Positions 1 to 5,870 of a stretch of 8,696 nt of DNA are shown here, in pieces. Positions within the stretch are counted from its first letter, which is position 1. Each line of letters begins with the position of its first letter. A program made the translations under genes and the position numbers. The stretch comes from Geobacter sp. UBA5735 (GTDB lineage: Bacteria > Desulfobacterota > Desulfuromonadia > Geobacterales > Geobacteraceae): NCBI GenBank assembly GCA_002419385.1, contig DIFZ01000068.1, positions 1 through 8,696 of the forward strand, given 5' to 3'. The notes under the pieces are model-generated. The model searched no databases and was not told the DNA's origin. It saw nothing but the letters and a program-made list of their open reading frames with translations.

Positions 1-99
1 CCGGGGGGTTTCCTGCTTTACTAAATCCGCATCTTTCAGGGCTTCCGCGAGAGTCTTGAACGATCCGTCGGCGATTATCGTTTCAACTATGTCTTTCAT
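1..99 (-). CDS. Fasciclin (FAS1) domain protein, N-terminal fragment
   Basis: Only the first 33 codons are inside the window; the gene runs off the left edge. The peptide starts MKDIVETIIADGSFKTLAEA and continues with LKDADLV, which is the usual opening of a FAS1 domain (an adgsFkTLvaAlkaAgLv-type pattern). FAS1 domains are small adhesion or surface domains, often found as single-domain secreted or cytosolic proteins in bacteria. The visible part has no signal peptide: it goes straight into the domain, as in many short bacterial FAS1 proteins. The ATG is well supported by AGGAGG at 105-110, five bases upstream. The gene has its own promoter (164-192) and a candidate Fur operator (139-157), so it is probably transcribed separately from the operon that ends at 325. 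The family call rests on a short fragment. Confidence 0.72.
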   Translation of the reverse strand, partial: MKDIVETIIADGSFKTLAEALKDADLVKQETPR

Positions 100-138
100 T
101 TCTGCCTCCTTCAGCCGTGACGGTTACTGTCGACTTAT

Positions 139-157
139 GATGTTGATTTTCATTTTC
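139..157 (-). promoter_or_regulatory. Putative Fur box at the fasciclin transcription start
   Basis: The 19-mer GAAAATGAAAATCAACATC on the minus strand matches 15 of 19 positions of the classical Fur box GATAATGATAATCATTATC; the differences are at positions 3, 9, 15 and 16. It begins at the predicted +1 of the promoter at 164-192, where a bound repressor would block initiation or promoter escape. The surrounding A/T-rich tract raises the chance of a fortuitous match. Fur control of this gene is therefore an inference. Confidence 0.4.
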
Positions 158-163
158 ATTTTA

Positions 164-192
164 ATTCTAGCATATTCTTTTCAAACGGGCAA
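164..192 (-). promoter_or_regulatory. Sigma-70-type extended -10 promoter for the fasciclin gene
   Basis: Read on the minus strand, TTGCCC (plus 187-192) is followed after exactly 17 bases by TAGAAT (plus 164-169). The -10 is preceded by TGC, the extended -10 pattern TGN. The predicted transcription start is near 157, giving a leader of about 58 nt before the ATG at 99. Spacing and hexamers fit the housekeeping promoter consensus well; this is a sequence match only. Confidence 0.6.
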
Positions 193-202
193 CCAGTTCC
201 AC

Positions 203-236
203 AGCGCCGGATCACACTAGCGCCGGGGAACCCCGG
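203..236. repeat. Short direct repeat and GC-rich hairpin between operons
   Basis: AGCGCCGG occurs twice (203-210 and 219-226), and the second copy runs into an inverted repeat, CCGGGG (223-228) AA CCCCGG (231-236). The segment lies between the DUF2141 stop (325) and the -35 of the fasciclin promoter (187-192). It could be part of a transcription stop for the operon ending at 325, but no T-run follows on either strand. It could equally be an upstream binding site for the fasciclin promoter. Apart from this, the promoter and the Fur box, I see nothing in 100-324. Confidence 0.3.
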
Positions 237-324
237 TCAGCCCCCCCTGCATCCTGGACGATGACATGTTCCACCTAACTTCCCCGCTGGCTTTCGCCGC
301 CGGTACACAGCCCTACTGCCCCGC

Positions 325-819
325 TTACTCATTGCCACGTTGCTGTTCACGCTGAGCACGCAGGTACTTCATGGTGACGGCAAGCTTCCGCTCCGGGGAA
401 TCCAGGGTAAAGCGCGCGTCCCTGAACCGGGGCGGGCCGAATCTCATGGCCGGGTTCAGGGACGCGCCGACGCCCTCCCGCGGAATGCCGAAGAAATTCT
501 TCTGCAGCTTCCCGTCAGCATTTTCGTCATGGAAAACGCTGACGGCATAGGTTCCGTAAGGGACATTCTCCAGCGTGACCCGGCAGGCATATCGGTCTAT
601 GGCTGCGAAAAGCTTTCTGGCTGCCGGACCCGGATCAGCAGGAAAGCCCTTTTCCCGTGAAAACAGCAGCACTCCTGCCTGGCCGGCGGCATTCCTGAAC
701 CCCGTTATCTCGATAACGATCGAGCCCCGGTCGCCCTGCGCCCGCAGCGGGCAGCACAACAGCAGATTCATCACCGCACCAGACGCCACCGCAAGCAGGC
801 ACCCCATGAACGGGCTCAT
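325..819 (-). CDS. Secreted DUF2141 family protein
   Basis: This 164-residue protein is built as a signal peptide plus one DUF2141 domain. The first 27 residues (MSPFMGCLLAV...LLLCCPLRA) form a hydrophobic export signal with a plausible signal peptidase I site after LRA; the cysteines do not sit in a proper lipobox. The domain spans roughly residues 33-152 and has the family hallmarks: VPYGTYAVSVFHDENADGKL, then GIPREGVGASLNP, and RFRDARFTL. DUF2141 has no established biochemical activity; it is a small, probably beta-rich exported domain. The reading frame stays open far upstream, but the start at 819 is chosen because its ATG overlaps the TGA of the desaturase gene (ATGA, 816-819), an AGG lies six bases upstream, and everything further upstream is antisense-like frame inside the desaturase. 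The overlap implies translational coupling, so a role linked to the desaturase product is likely but unproven. Confidence 0.85.
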   Translation of the reverse strand: MSPFMGCLLAVASGAVMNLLLCCPLRAQGDRGSIVIEITGFRNAAGQAGVLLFSREKGFPADPGPAARKLFAAIDRYACRVTLENVPYGTYAVSVFHDENADGKLQKNFFGIPREGVGASLNPAMRFGPPRFRDARFTLDSPERKLAVTMKYLRAQREQQRGNE

Positions 820-2303
820 TTCTTGCCTGCCCCATGTTTGGCCACGATCATCTGTGCCGAGATCCTGCCCGACTCGTAAATGGTCGGCAGCCCGCTCCCC
901 GGATGGGTCCCCCCGCCAACCAGGTAACAGTTCCGCAGCCCCTCGAACTCGTTGTGGGGGCGGAAATAGAGCATCTGGCCCAGGGTGTGCGCAAGATTGA
1001 ACGTTGCTCCCTTGTAAACATGGTAGCTGTTCTGCCAGTCGTCGGGAGCAGTGACCCTTTTCACCCTGATGCGTGAGCGAAGGCCAGCGAGACCGGCCCT
1101 CGTCTCCAGCGCGGTCAGCACCTTTTCCGCGTACCGTTCCTTTTCCGCTGCCCATGAAACAGGGAACGACAGGTTCGGGACGGGAACCAGGACATAGATG
1201 GTCGAATGACCGGGCGGTGCAAGCGTTGGGTCGGTAATCGAGGCATTCTGCACGTAAAAGGACATATCGTCGGAAAGACGGCCATTGTGAAAGATGTTTT
1301 CAATGTTTTCCCGGTAGTTTTCCGCAAAGAACACATTGTGATGGGGGATGTCATAGCAATGGTCGATCCCCAGGTAGAGCATGAACGTCGAACAGGAGTA
1401 TGCCATGGCATCGAGCTTTTCCCGGCAATACTTCGGAACGGCAGTGCCGGTCAGATGCGCCATGGCATGCGCGAAATCGGCATTGATGATCACCTCGTCC
1501 GCACGCACTTCTTCCCCGCCCGCAAGGGCAACGCCGCGTGCCGTTCGATCCTCGATCAGCATGCGTTCCACCGGCGAATTGAGCCGCAGTTTCCCGCCGT
1601 GCTCCGCAAACACCCTGTTCATCGCCTGGGAAATGACGTTGAGCCCGCCGGTAACGTGATAGATGCCGAACGCGTGCTCGACAAAGGGAATGATCGAGAA
1701 CGCCGCGGGGCACTCCCAGGCGGACATGCCCAGGTATTTCGACTGGAACGTGAAGGACAGTTTCAGCTTCTCGGGCGTGAAATAGTCACCGAGGCTCTGG
1801 AAGATGGATTTCCCCAGCGAGAGATGGGGCAGCGCCTTGAGCAAATGGGAGGAAACAAGTGACCTGATCGAAGAGTAATCGACTTTCAGGCAGGGATACA
1901 TGGCATCGAACCGGACCTGTTCCTTCTGCAGAAATTTCCGGTAGCCCGCTTCACTGCCCGGGAAGGCCCTCGCCAGTTCCTGCTCCATCTTCTGCGGATC
2001 GCTGGACGGGGAAATCTCGACATCGGCGAACACGAGCCGGTACATGGGATCGAGCCTGACCGTTTCCAGGTACGCGCTGACATCCCTGCCCGCCAGCTCG
2101 AACACTTCCTCCGGCACGAACTTCATCATCAGGAATGTCGGTCCGGTATCGAACGTATACCCGTCCAGCCTGAGGGGCGCGTTCCTGCCGCCGACGCAAC
2201 CTTCTTTTTCGAAAATCTCCACCTCGTATCCGTGCCCCGCCAGGATCATGCCGGCGGTCAAACCGCCAGGTCCTGCTCCGATGATGGCTATTTTCTTCGG
2301 CAT
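816..2303 (-). CDS. CrtI/CrtN-family FAD-dependent carotenoid-type desaturase/oxidoreductase
   Basis: This 495-residue flavoprotein belongs to the phytoene desaturase superfamily and has the family's usual length. The N-terminal Rossmann motif IIGAGPGG (GxGxxG, residues 9-14) is followed by an acidic residue at Glu32 for the FAD ribose and by the GGR motif (38-40). Next come the CrtI-like stretch YTFDTGPTFLMM and, near the C-terminus (about 458-484), the signature CYLVGGGTHPGSGLPT followed by IYESGRISA. Family members desaturate, isomerise or oxidise C30/C40 isoprenoids at the membrane surface (CrtI, CrtN, CrtP/CrtNb, CrtO, RetSat-like). The sequence alone does not say which, and no phytoene or dehydrosqualene synthase gene lies in the window. 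The start ATG has AAGGAG nearby (AAGGAGTGAGACATG). It follows the DoxX-like gene by 77 bp and overlaps the DUF2141 gene by 4 nt, giving a probable three-gene operon. The family is firm; the substrate is unknown. Confidence 0.88.
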   Translation of the reverse strand: MPKKIAIIGAGPGGLTAGMILAGHGYEVEIFEKEGCVGGRNAPLRLDGYTFDTGPTFLMMKFVPEEVFELAGRDVSAYLETVRLDPMYRLVFADVEISPSSDPQKMEQELARAFPGSEAGYRKFLQKEQVRFDAMYPCLKVDYSSIRSLVSSHLLKALPHLSLGKSIFQSLGDYFTPEKLKLSFTFQSKYLGMSAWECPAAFSIIPFVEHAFGIYHVTGGLNVISQAMNRVFAEHGGKLRLNSPVERMLIEDRTARGVALAGGEEVRADEVIINADFAHAMAHLTGTAVPKYCREKLDAMAYSCSTFMLYLGIDHCYDIPHHNVFFAENYRENIENIFHNGRLSDDMSFYVQNASITDPTLAPPGHSTIYVLVPVPNLSFPVSWAAEKERYAEKVLTALETRAGLAGLRSRIRVKRVTAPDDWQNSYHVYKGATFNLAHTLGQMLYFRPHNEFEGLRNCYLVGGGTHPGSGLPTIYESGRISAQMIVAKHGAGKK

Positions 2304-2380
2304 GTCTCACTCCTTGCAGATGAGCAATTACACCTGCCTGTTTCAATCCCGCACAAAAAGGCACCAAAAACCAGCGAAAG

Positions 2381-2771
2381 CTATCGCTGCCCGAGGACGG
2401 CATCCACGCTCCATCTCCCACCGCCCTGGGTGGAAATGAACAGAAACACGAAGCAGTAGAGCGCAGCCAGTTCTCCCCCGTTCTGGAGCGGCAGCAGCGC
2501 CTGCGTCCCATGCGCCGTCCAGTAGGCAGCTGCCATCAGGCCACTCGCAAGAAAGGCCGACCAGCGCGTGAACAGCCCGAACATCACCAGGATACCGCCG
2601 ATCAGCTCTATGGGGCCTGCGATGTAAGTGATGATCCCCGGAGCACCGCCATGGGGGGGGACCCGGGAATCCCAACAGTTTCTGGGAGCCGTGCCACAGG
2701 AACAGGAACCCCGTGACGATCCGCAGCAGCGCATACCCGTGGGAATTGAAGCCCGACATGAATGGTTTCAT
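2381..2771 (-). pseudogene. DoxX family membrane protein, frameshifted at a G8 run
   Basis: Two frames together encode a complete DoxX-like protein of about 129 residues. From the ATG at 2771 (GGAGG seven bases upstream) the frame gives MKPFMSGFNSHGYALLRIV, then FLFLWHGSQKLLGFPGPP. The homology then jumps to the next frame: HGGAPGIITYIAGPIELIGG, later FGLFTRWSAFLASGLMAAAY and GGELAALYCFVFLFIS, ending at the TAG 2381-2383. The switch point is the run of eight G on the plus strand (2653-2660); seven would restore one continuous frame. DoxX proteins are small inner-membrane proteins with four helices and poorly defined roles (a quinol oxidase subunit in archaea, redox-linked functions elsewhere). 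Unshifted translation continues to a stop at 2343 with an unrelated tail. The cause may be a sequencing or assembly error, a recent mutation, or slippage-based on/off switching. The gene heads the operon with the desaturase. Confidence 0.85.
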
Positions 2772-2830
2772 TGAAGCACCTCCGGTGTCTGCTGAAGTGT
2801 GTGTCCCTCTATGTAGCGGCACACCTGTCG

Positions 2831-2861
2831 ATAATAGTTATGGGTAATGAACTCAAGTCAA
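2831..2861 (-). promoter_or_regulatory. Candidate long-spacer promoter for the doxX-desaturase operon
   Basis: On the minus strand TTGACT (plus 2856-2861, 5 of 6 to the -35 consensus) and TATTAT (plus 2831-2836, 5 of 6 to the -10) are 19 bases apart. That is longer than the usual 17 and typical of promoters activated by MerR-family regulators. A small dyad, AGTT-N10-AACT (2836-2853), lies inside the spacer. The predicted start is about 55 bases before the doxX ATG. The match is by eye; the rest of the 183-bp gap 2772-2954 shows nothing else convincing. Confidence 0.4.
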
Positions 2862-2954
2862 ACGGTCACCTGCAGCTGAAAATGCCGTACAGGAACACAT
2901 CCCGGATGCTCCAGGGCATGGCGCACATAATGTCGTTATCGGATTGAACGGTGG

Positions 2955-3893
2955 TCAGTGCTGCCGCGGGAACAGCCCGGGAGTGCGGGGTATGGAGCGG
3001 GGAGAAAAGTGCGCGACCGCCCAATCGAGGATTGCGGCGCTGTCAGCATCGCGCAGTTCTGGTAGAGGATCCTGGCCGAGAAAACGAAGCGCATCGAAGA
3101 GGAGCAGGTGGCCCTCCCGCTGCAGGTCGCGGCCGGAAGCAAGGGAAACGGCATTGTCCCGCTTGCTCAGCTTGGCCCCGCTGGGGCCGGTGACCAGGGG
3201 AAGATGCCAGTAGGAGGGTGTTGGGTAGCCCAGGAGGTGCTGGAGACGAATCTGGCGGGGGGTAGAAGTCAGGAGATCGGCGCCGCGGACCACCTGGTTC
3301 ACGCCGGAAAGCGCATCGTCCACGACCACGGCAAGCTGGTAGGCAAACGGCCCGTCGGCCCTCTTTATGACGAAATCGCCGCCGGATCGGGAAAGGTCGA
3401 CACGGCAGGGGCCCATCACGCCATCCAGGAACTCGATCGGTTCGCTGCCCGAATGAACGCGTATGGACCTGGCGGTCTTGCCTTCGGGGATCCCGTTACG
3501 GCACAGGCCGGGGTAGGCAGGGCCCTCATCTCCCGCATGGGGCGCGGAAGCGGCCCGGGCGATCTCGGCCCGTGTGCAGCCGCAGGGGTAGGCGGCGCCT
3601 TCACTGAGGAGCCGCTCGAGCACCTCTACATAGACAGCCGTGCGGCGGCTCTGCCGGAGTATCTCCCCATCCCAGCAAAAACCCAGGCTCTCCAGGGTAT
3701 GGAGAATGTCGTCGGCCATCCCCGGAACCACGCGCGGTGTATCGAGATCTTCGATGCGCAGGAGCCACAGGCCGCCTTCCCTTTTCGCCATGGCATAGCT
3801 GCCGAGGGCCGCCACCAGCGAGCCCAGGTGGAGGGGCCCCGTGGGAGAAGGGGCGAACCGGCCGATCGTGATGGGTGGTTTCTTTTTTTCCAT
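2955..3893 (-). CDS. gluQ: Glutamyl-Q tRNA(Asp) synthetase
   Basis: GluQ (YadB family) activates glutamate without tRNA and attaches it to the queuosine at the wobble position of tRNA(Asp). It resembles the catalytic half of glutamyl-tRNA synthetase and lacks the anticodon-binding domain, in agreement with the 312-residue length. Visible motifs are RFAPSPTGPLHLGS (HIGH-type signature, HLGS at 22-25), RIEDLDTPR (46-54), zinc ligands in the arrangement CxC...YxxxC (Cys104, Cys106, Tyr127, Cys131), and KLSKR (241-245) in place of KMSKS. The ATG at 3893 is chosen; the codon just before it is TTG (3896), which could also start and add one residue. No good Shine-Dalgarno is seen; the nearest purine-rich bases lie in the arm of the palindrome 3906-3938. 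It is last in the yebC-ruv-hda series, 58 bp after hda. Family assignment is secure. Confidence 0.93.
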   Translation of the reverse strand: MEKKKPPITIGRFAPSPTGPLHLGSLVAALGSYAMAKREGGLWLLRIEDLDTPRVVPGMADDILHTLESLGFCWDGEILRQSRRTAVYVEVLERLLSEGAAYPCGCTRAEIARAASAPHAGDEGPAYPGLCRNGIPEGKTARSIRVHSGSEPIEFLDGVMGPCRVDLSRSGGDFVIKRADGPFAYQLAVVVDDALSGVNQVVRGADLLTSTPRQIRLQHLLGYPTPSYWHLPLVTGPSGAKLSKRDNAVSLASGRDLQREGHLLLFDALRFLGQDPLPELRDADSAAILDWAVAHFSPRSIPRTPGLFPRQH

Positions 3894-3905
3894 CAATAGA
3901 TACAG

Positions 3906-3938
3906 AGACCTGCCAGGTTTTCAAAACCTGGCAGGTCT
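3906..3938. repeat. Perfect 16-bp-arm palindrome between hda and gluQ
   Basis: Positions 3906-3921 are the exact reverse complement of 3923-3938, with a single C at 3922 as centre; a G-T pair would extend it by one. The arms contain CCTGCCAGGTTTT. It fills most of the 58-bp gap between the hda stop (3952) and the gluQ start (3893). In the minus-strand transcript the distal arm ends 12 bases before the gluQ ATG and is followed by UCUGUAUC rather than a U-run, so it is not a typical terminator for hda. It could be a dispersed palindromic (REP-like) repeat, an RNA processing or stability hairpin, or a protein-binding site. Confidence 0.9.
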
Positions 3939-3951
3939 TTTCATTGCCCTA

Positions 3952-4677
3952 TTACATGCGCCCCAGCGCTTCCCGGGCCAGCCTGAGGGTGACCTTCCTC
4001 CCCTCGGACAATGCGAAACGGCTGATCCGCTCCAGAGCGCTCCGCAGGGACGGCACGTCCCTGCGGACATGCTTCAGCACATAGTCGGCCACGTCAGCAG
4101 GGACGATCACCTGCATGTCTTCGGCAAGCTTGATCAATATCATGCGCCGGGAATCGTCGTCATTGATGTCGACCCTGGCCACCAGCCCCCAGAGAAGGCG
4201 GGAGATCAGGTGGTCATCCAGGCCGGGAAGCTCCCTGGGCGGTGCAAGGCCGGTGATCATGATCTTGCGGCCCGTATCGTAGAAGTCGTTGAACAGCTGC
4301 CAGATCTCCACCTTCAGGTTCGCGCTGTCCGGCAGGCAGTGGATGTCGTCCAGGAGCAGCGCCGGCGCCTGCTGGAACCGTTCTCCCAGCAGCGACACCC
4401 GCTCAGCCGAAAAATCGCCGCCATAGAGCTCCTGGATCTCGCGGCAGGAGATCATGGGAGCGGGAGCATTCCCCGACGAAGACAGGCTGTTGGCAACCGC
4501 CGCAAGAAGGTGGGTCTTGCCGCTCCCCGGGGGTCCGTACACGTAGAGCAGGTTTTCCGTTCCGTCGTTACCGGCCAGCTTCCGGGCGAAGAGACACGCC
4601 GCCCTGTTGCCGTCGCAGACGACGAAATTGTCGAAGGTGTAGCGGGGAGTGGCAGGAAAATCGAAGATCAGTTGCAT
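3952..4677 (-). CDS. hda: DnaA-related AAA+ ATPase, Hda-like replication regulator
   Basis: The 241-residue protein contains the DnaA AAA+ core but no C-terminal DNA-binding helix-turn-helix, as in Hda/HdaA. Walker A is GPPGSGKT (48-55), Walker B LLLDDIH (107-113), sensor I lies around MITG (140-143), and the box VII stretch SRLLWGL (159-165) carries the likely arginine finger Arg160. The N-terminus MQLIFDFP resembles the sliding-clamp-binding motif QL-x-L/F found at the same place in E. coli Hda and Caulobacter HdaA. There, Hda on the DNA-loaded clamp stimulates ATP hydrolysis by DnaA and limits re-initiation. Its ATG follows the ruvB TGA by only two bases, so translation is probably coupled to ruvB. 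The protein could instead be another DnaA-like loader (DnaC- or bacterial helicase-loader-type), but the N-terminal motif favours Hda. Function in this lineage is inferred. Confidence 0.82.
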   Translation of the reverse strand: MQLIFDFPATPRYTFDNFVVCDGNRAACLFARKLAGNDGTENLLYVYGPPGSGKTHLLAAVANSLSSSGNAPAPMISCREIQELYGGDFSAERVSLLGERFQQAPALLLDDIHCLPDSANLKVEIWQLFNDFYDTGRKIMITGLAPPRELPGLDDHLISRLLWGLVARVDINDDDSRRMILIKLAEDMQVIVPADVADYVLKHVRRDVPSLRSALERISRFALSEGRKVTLRLAREALGRM

Positions 4678-4679
4678 GG

Positions 4680-5696
4680 TCAGAACAGCTCGCCCTGGGG
4701 AGGTTCCGGCACCTGGCGGCCGAAGTGCAGATAGGCTGAGCGGGTGGCTGTGCGGCCCCGCGGCGTGCGGTTCAGAAAGCCGTTCTGGATCAGGTACGGC
4801 TCGTAGACGTCCTCGATGGTGTCGCTTTCCTCGCAGATGGCTGCTGCCAGCGTGTCCAGCCCCACCGGGCCGCCGGAAAACTTGTCGATGATGGTGAGCA
4901 TGATCAGCCGGTCCATGGTATCGAAGCCCATCTCGTCGATCTCCAGCAGGAGCAGGGCGTCTTTGGCCACCTGCCGGGTGATGACGCCATCCGCCCGTAC
5001 CTGGGCGAAGTCCCTCACCCGACGCAGGAGGCGGTTGGCAACCCGGGGCGTGCCCCGGCTGCGGCGCGCCATCTCGTGGGCGCCGTCGGAGTCGATGCGG
5101 ATGCCGAGGATGCGGGCAGATCGGGTGACGATGGTGGCAAGTTCTACCTCAGTGTAGAATTCCAGCCGGGAAATGACGCCGAAACGGTCCCTGAGCGGTG
5201 ACGACAGCAGGCCGGCCCGGGTGGTGGCACCCACCAGGGTGAACTTGGGCAGGTCCAGCTTGATGGTGCGGGCACTGGGCCCCTGGCCGATGATGATGTC
5301 CAGCTGGAAGTCCTCCATCGCCGGGTAGAGGATCTCCTCCACCACGTGGGACAGCCGGTGGATCTCGTCGATGAACAGGACGTCGTGAGGCTCCAGGTTG
5401 GTGAGAATGGCAGCCAGGTCGCCCGGCCGCTCGATGACCGGCCCCGACGTGGACTTGATGTTTACCCCCATCTCGGCAGCTATGATAGTGGCCAGCGTGG
5501 TCTTGCCCAGACCCGGAGGGCCGTAGAGGAGCACATGATCCAGCGATTCGCTCCGCCCCCGTGCCGCGTCGATGAACAGCTGCAGGTTTCCCTTGGCCTT
5601 CTCCTGGCCCACATAGTCGTCCAGCGCCTGGGGGCGCAGGGTCGACTCGAACAGAAAATCGTCTTCGGTTGTCTGTGGCTCGATAATTCGGGGCAT
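4680..5696 (-). CDS. ruvB: Holliday junction branch migration ATPase RuvB
   Basis: RuvB is the hexameric AAA+ motor that drives branch migration of Holliday junctions together with RuvA. The 338 residues match the usual family length. Seen in order: LRPQALDDYVGQEKAKGNL (about 20-38), Walker A GPPGLGKTT (59-67), Walker B LFIDEIH (107-113), sensor GATTRAG (156-162), the arginine-finger region LRDRFG (168-173), and the C-terminal winged-helix segment with GGPVGLDTLAAAI and PYLIQNGFLNRTPRGR. The protein ends in PPQGELF, a possible sliding-clamp-binding peptide. The ATG at 5696 fits the family N-terminus (MPRIIEP), but the 20 bases before it contain no Shine-Dalgarno-like purine tract. It is separated from ruvA by 208 bp holding the heptamer element, unusual for an otherwise tightly packed operon. 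Confidence 0.97.
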   Translation of the reverse strand: MPRIIEPQTTEDDFLFESTLRPQALDDYVGQEKAKGNLQLFIDAARGRSESLDHVLLYGPPGLGKTTLATIIAAEMGVNIKSTSGPVIERPGDLAAILTNLEPHDVLFIDEIHRLSHVVEEILYPAMEDFQLDIIIGQGPSARTIKLDLPKFTLVGATTRAGLLSSPLRDRFGVISRLEFYTEVELATIVTRSARILGIRIDSDGAHEMARRSRGTPRVANRLLRRVRDFAQVRADGVITRQVAKDALLLLEIDEMGFDTMDRLIMLTIIDKFSGGPVGLDTLAAAICEESDTIEDVYEPYLIQNGFLNRTPRGRTATRSAYLHFGRQVPEPPQGELF

Positions 5697-5709
5697 GGTA
5701 AAGGCCGTG

Positions 5710-5786
5710 TTAAGTTTTAAGTTTTAAGTGTTAAGTTTTAGGTGTTAGGTGTTAGGTGTTAGGTGTTAGGTGTTAGGTGTTAGGTG
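5710..5786 (+). repeat. In-register 7-bp tandem array, 11 units, left arm of the ruvA-ruvB element
   Basis: Eleven consecutive heptamers fit the pattern TTARGTK without a break: TTAAGTT (5710), TTAAGTT (5717), TTAAGTG (5724), TTAAGTT (5731), then seven identical TTAGGTG units from 5738 to 5786. The seven identical units look recently expanded compared with the mixed units beside them. The array ends 13 bases before the ruvB ATG. It does not encode anything recognisable. Confidence 0.95.
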
Positions 5787-5870
5787 TTGAGCGCGGTTCC
5801 TTCGAAACGGCTCGGAATCAGCATTACAACAAGAACACGCTTGTTTTTCCGATTCAGGTTCTACGCCTTT

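Noticed and set aside
325..1155. 276-residue version of the DUF2141 protein starting at 1155
   Set aside because: The extra 112 residues are antisense-like reading inside the desaturase gene; the signal peptide and coupled ATG at 819 give the natural start.
2762..2947. 61-codon plus-strand ORF between doxX and gluQ
   Set aside because: No Shine-Dalgarno, no recognisable protein, and it overlaps the doxX start and promoter on the other strand.
3906..3938. Intrinsic terminator after hda
   Set aside because: On the minus strand the stem is followed by TCTGTATC with no T-run; only the plus side has a short TTTT, and no plus-strand gene ends there.
5710..5786. CRISPR array or telomere-like repeat
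   Set aside because: The units are 7 bp with no spacers, so it is not CRISPR; TTAGGTG resembles telomere repeats only by chance and sits inside an operon.
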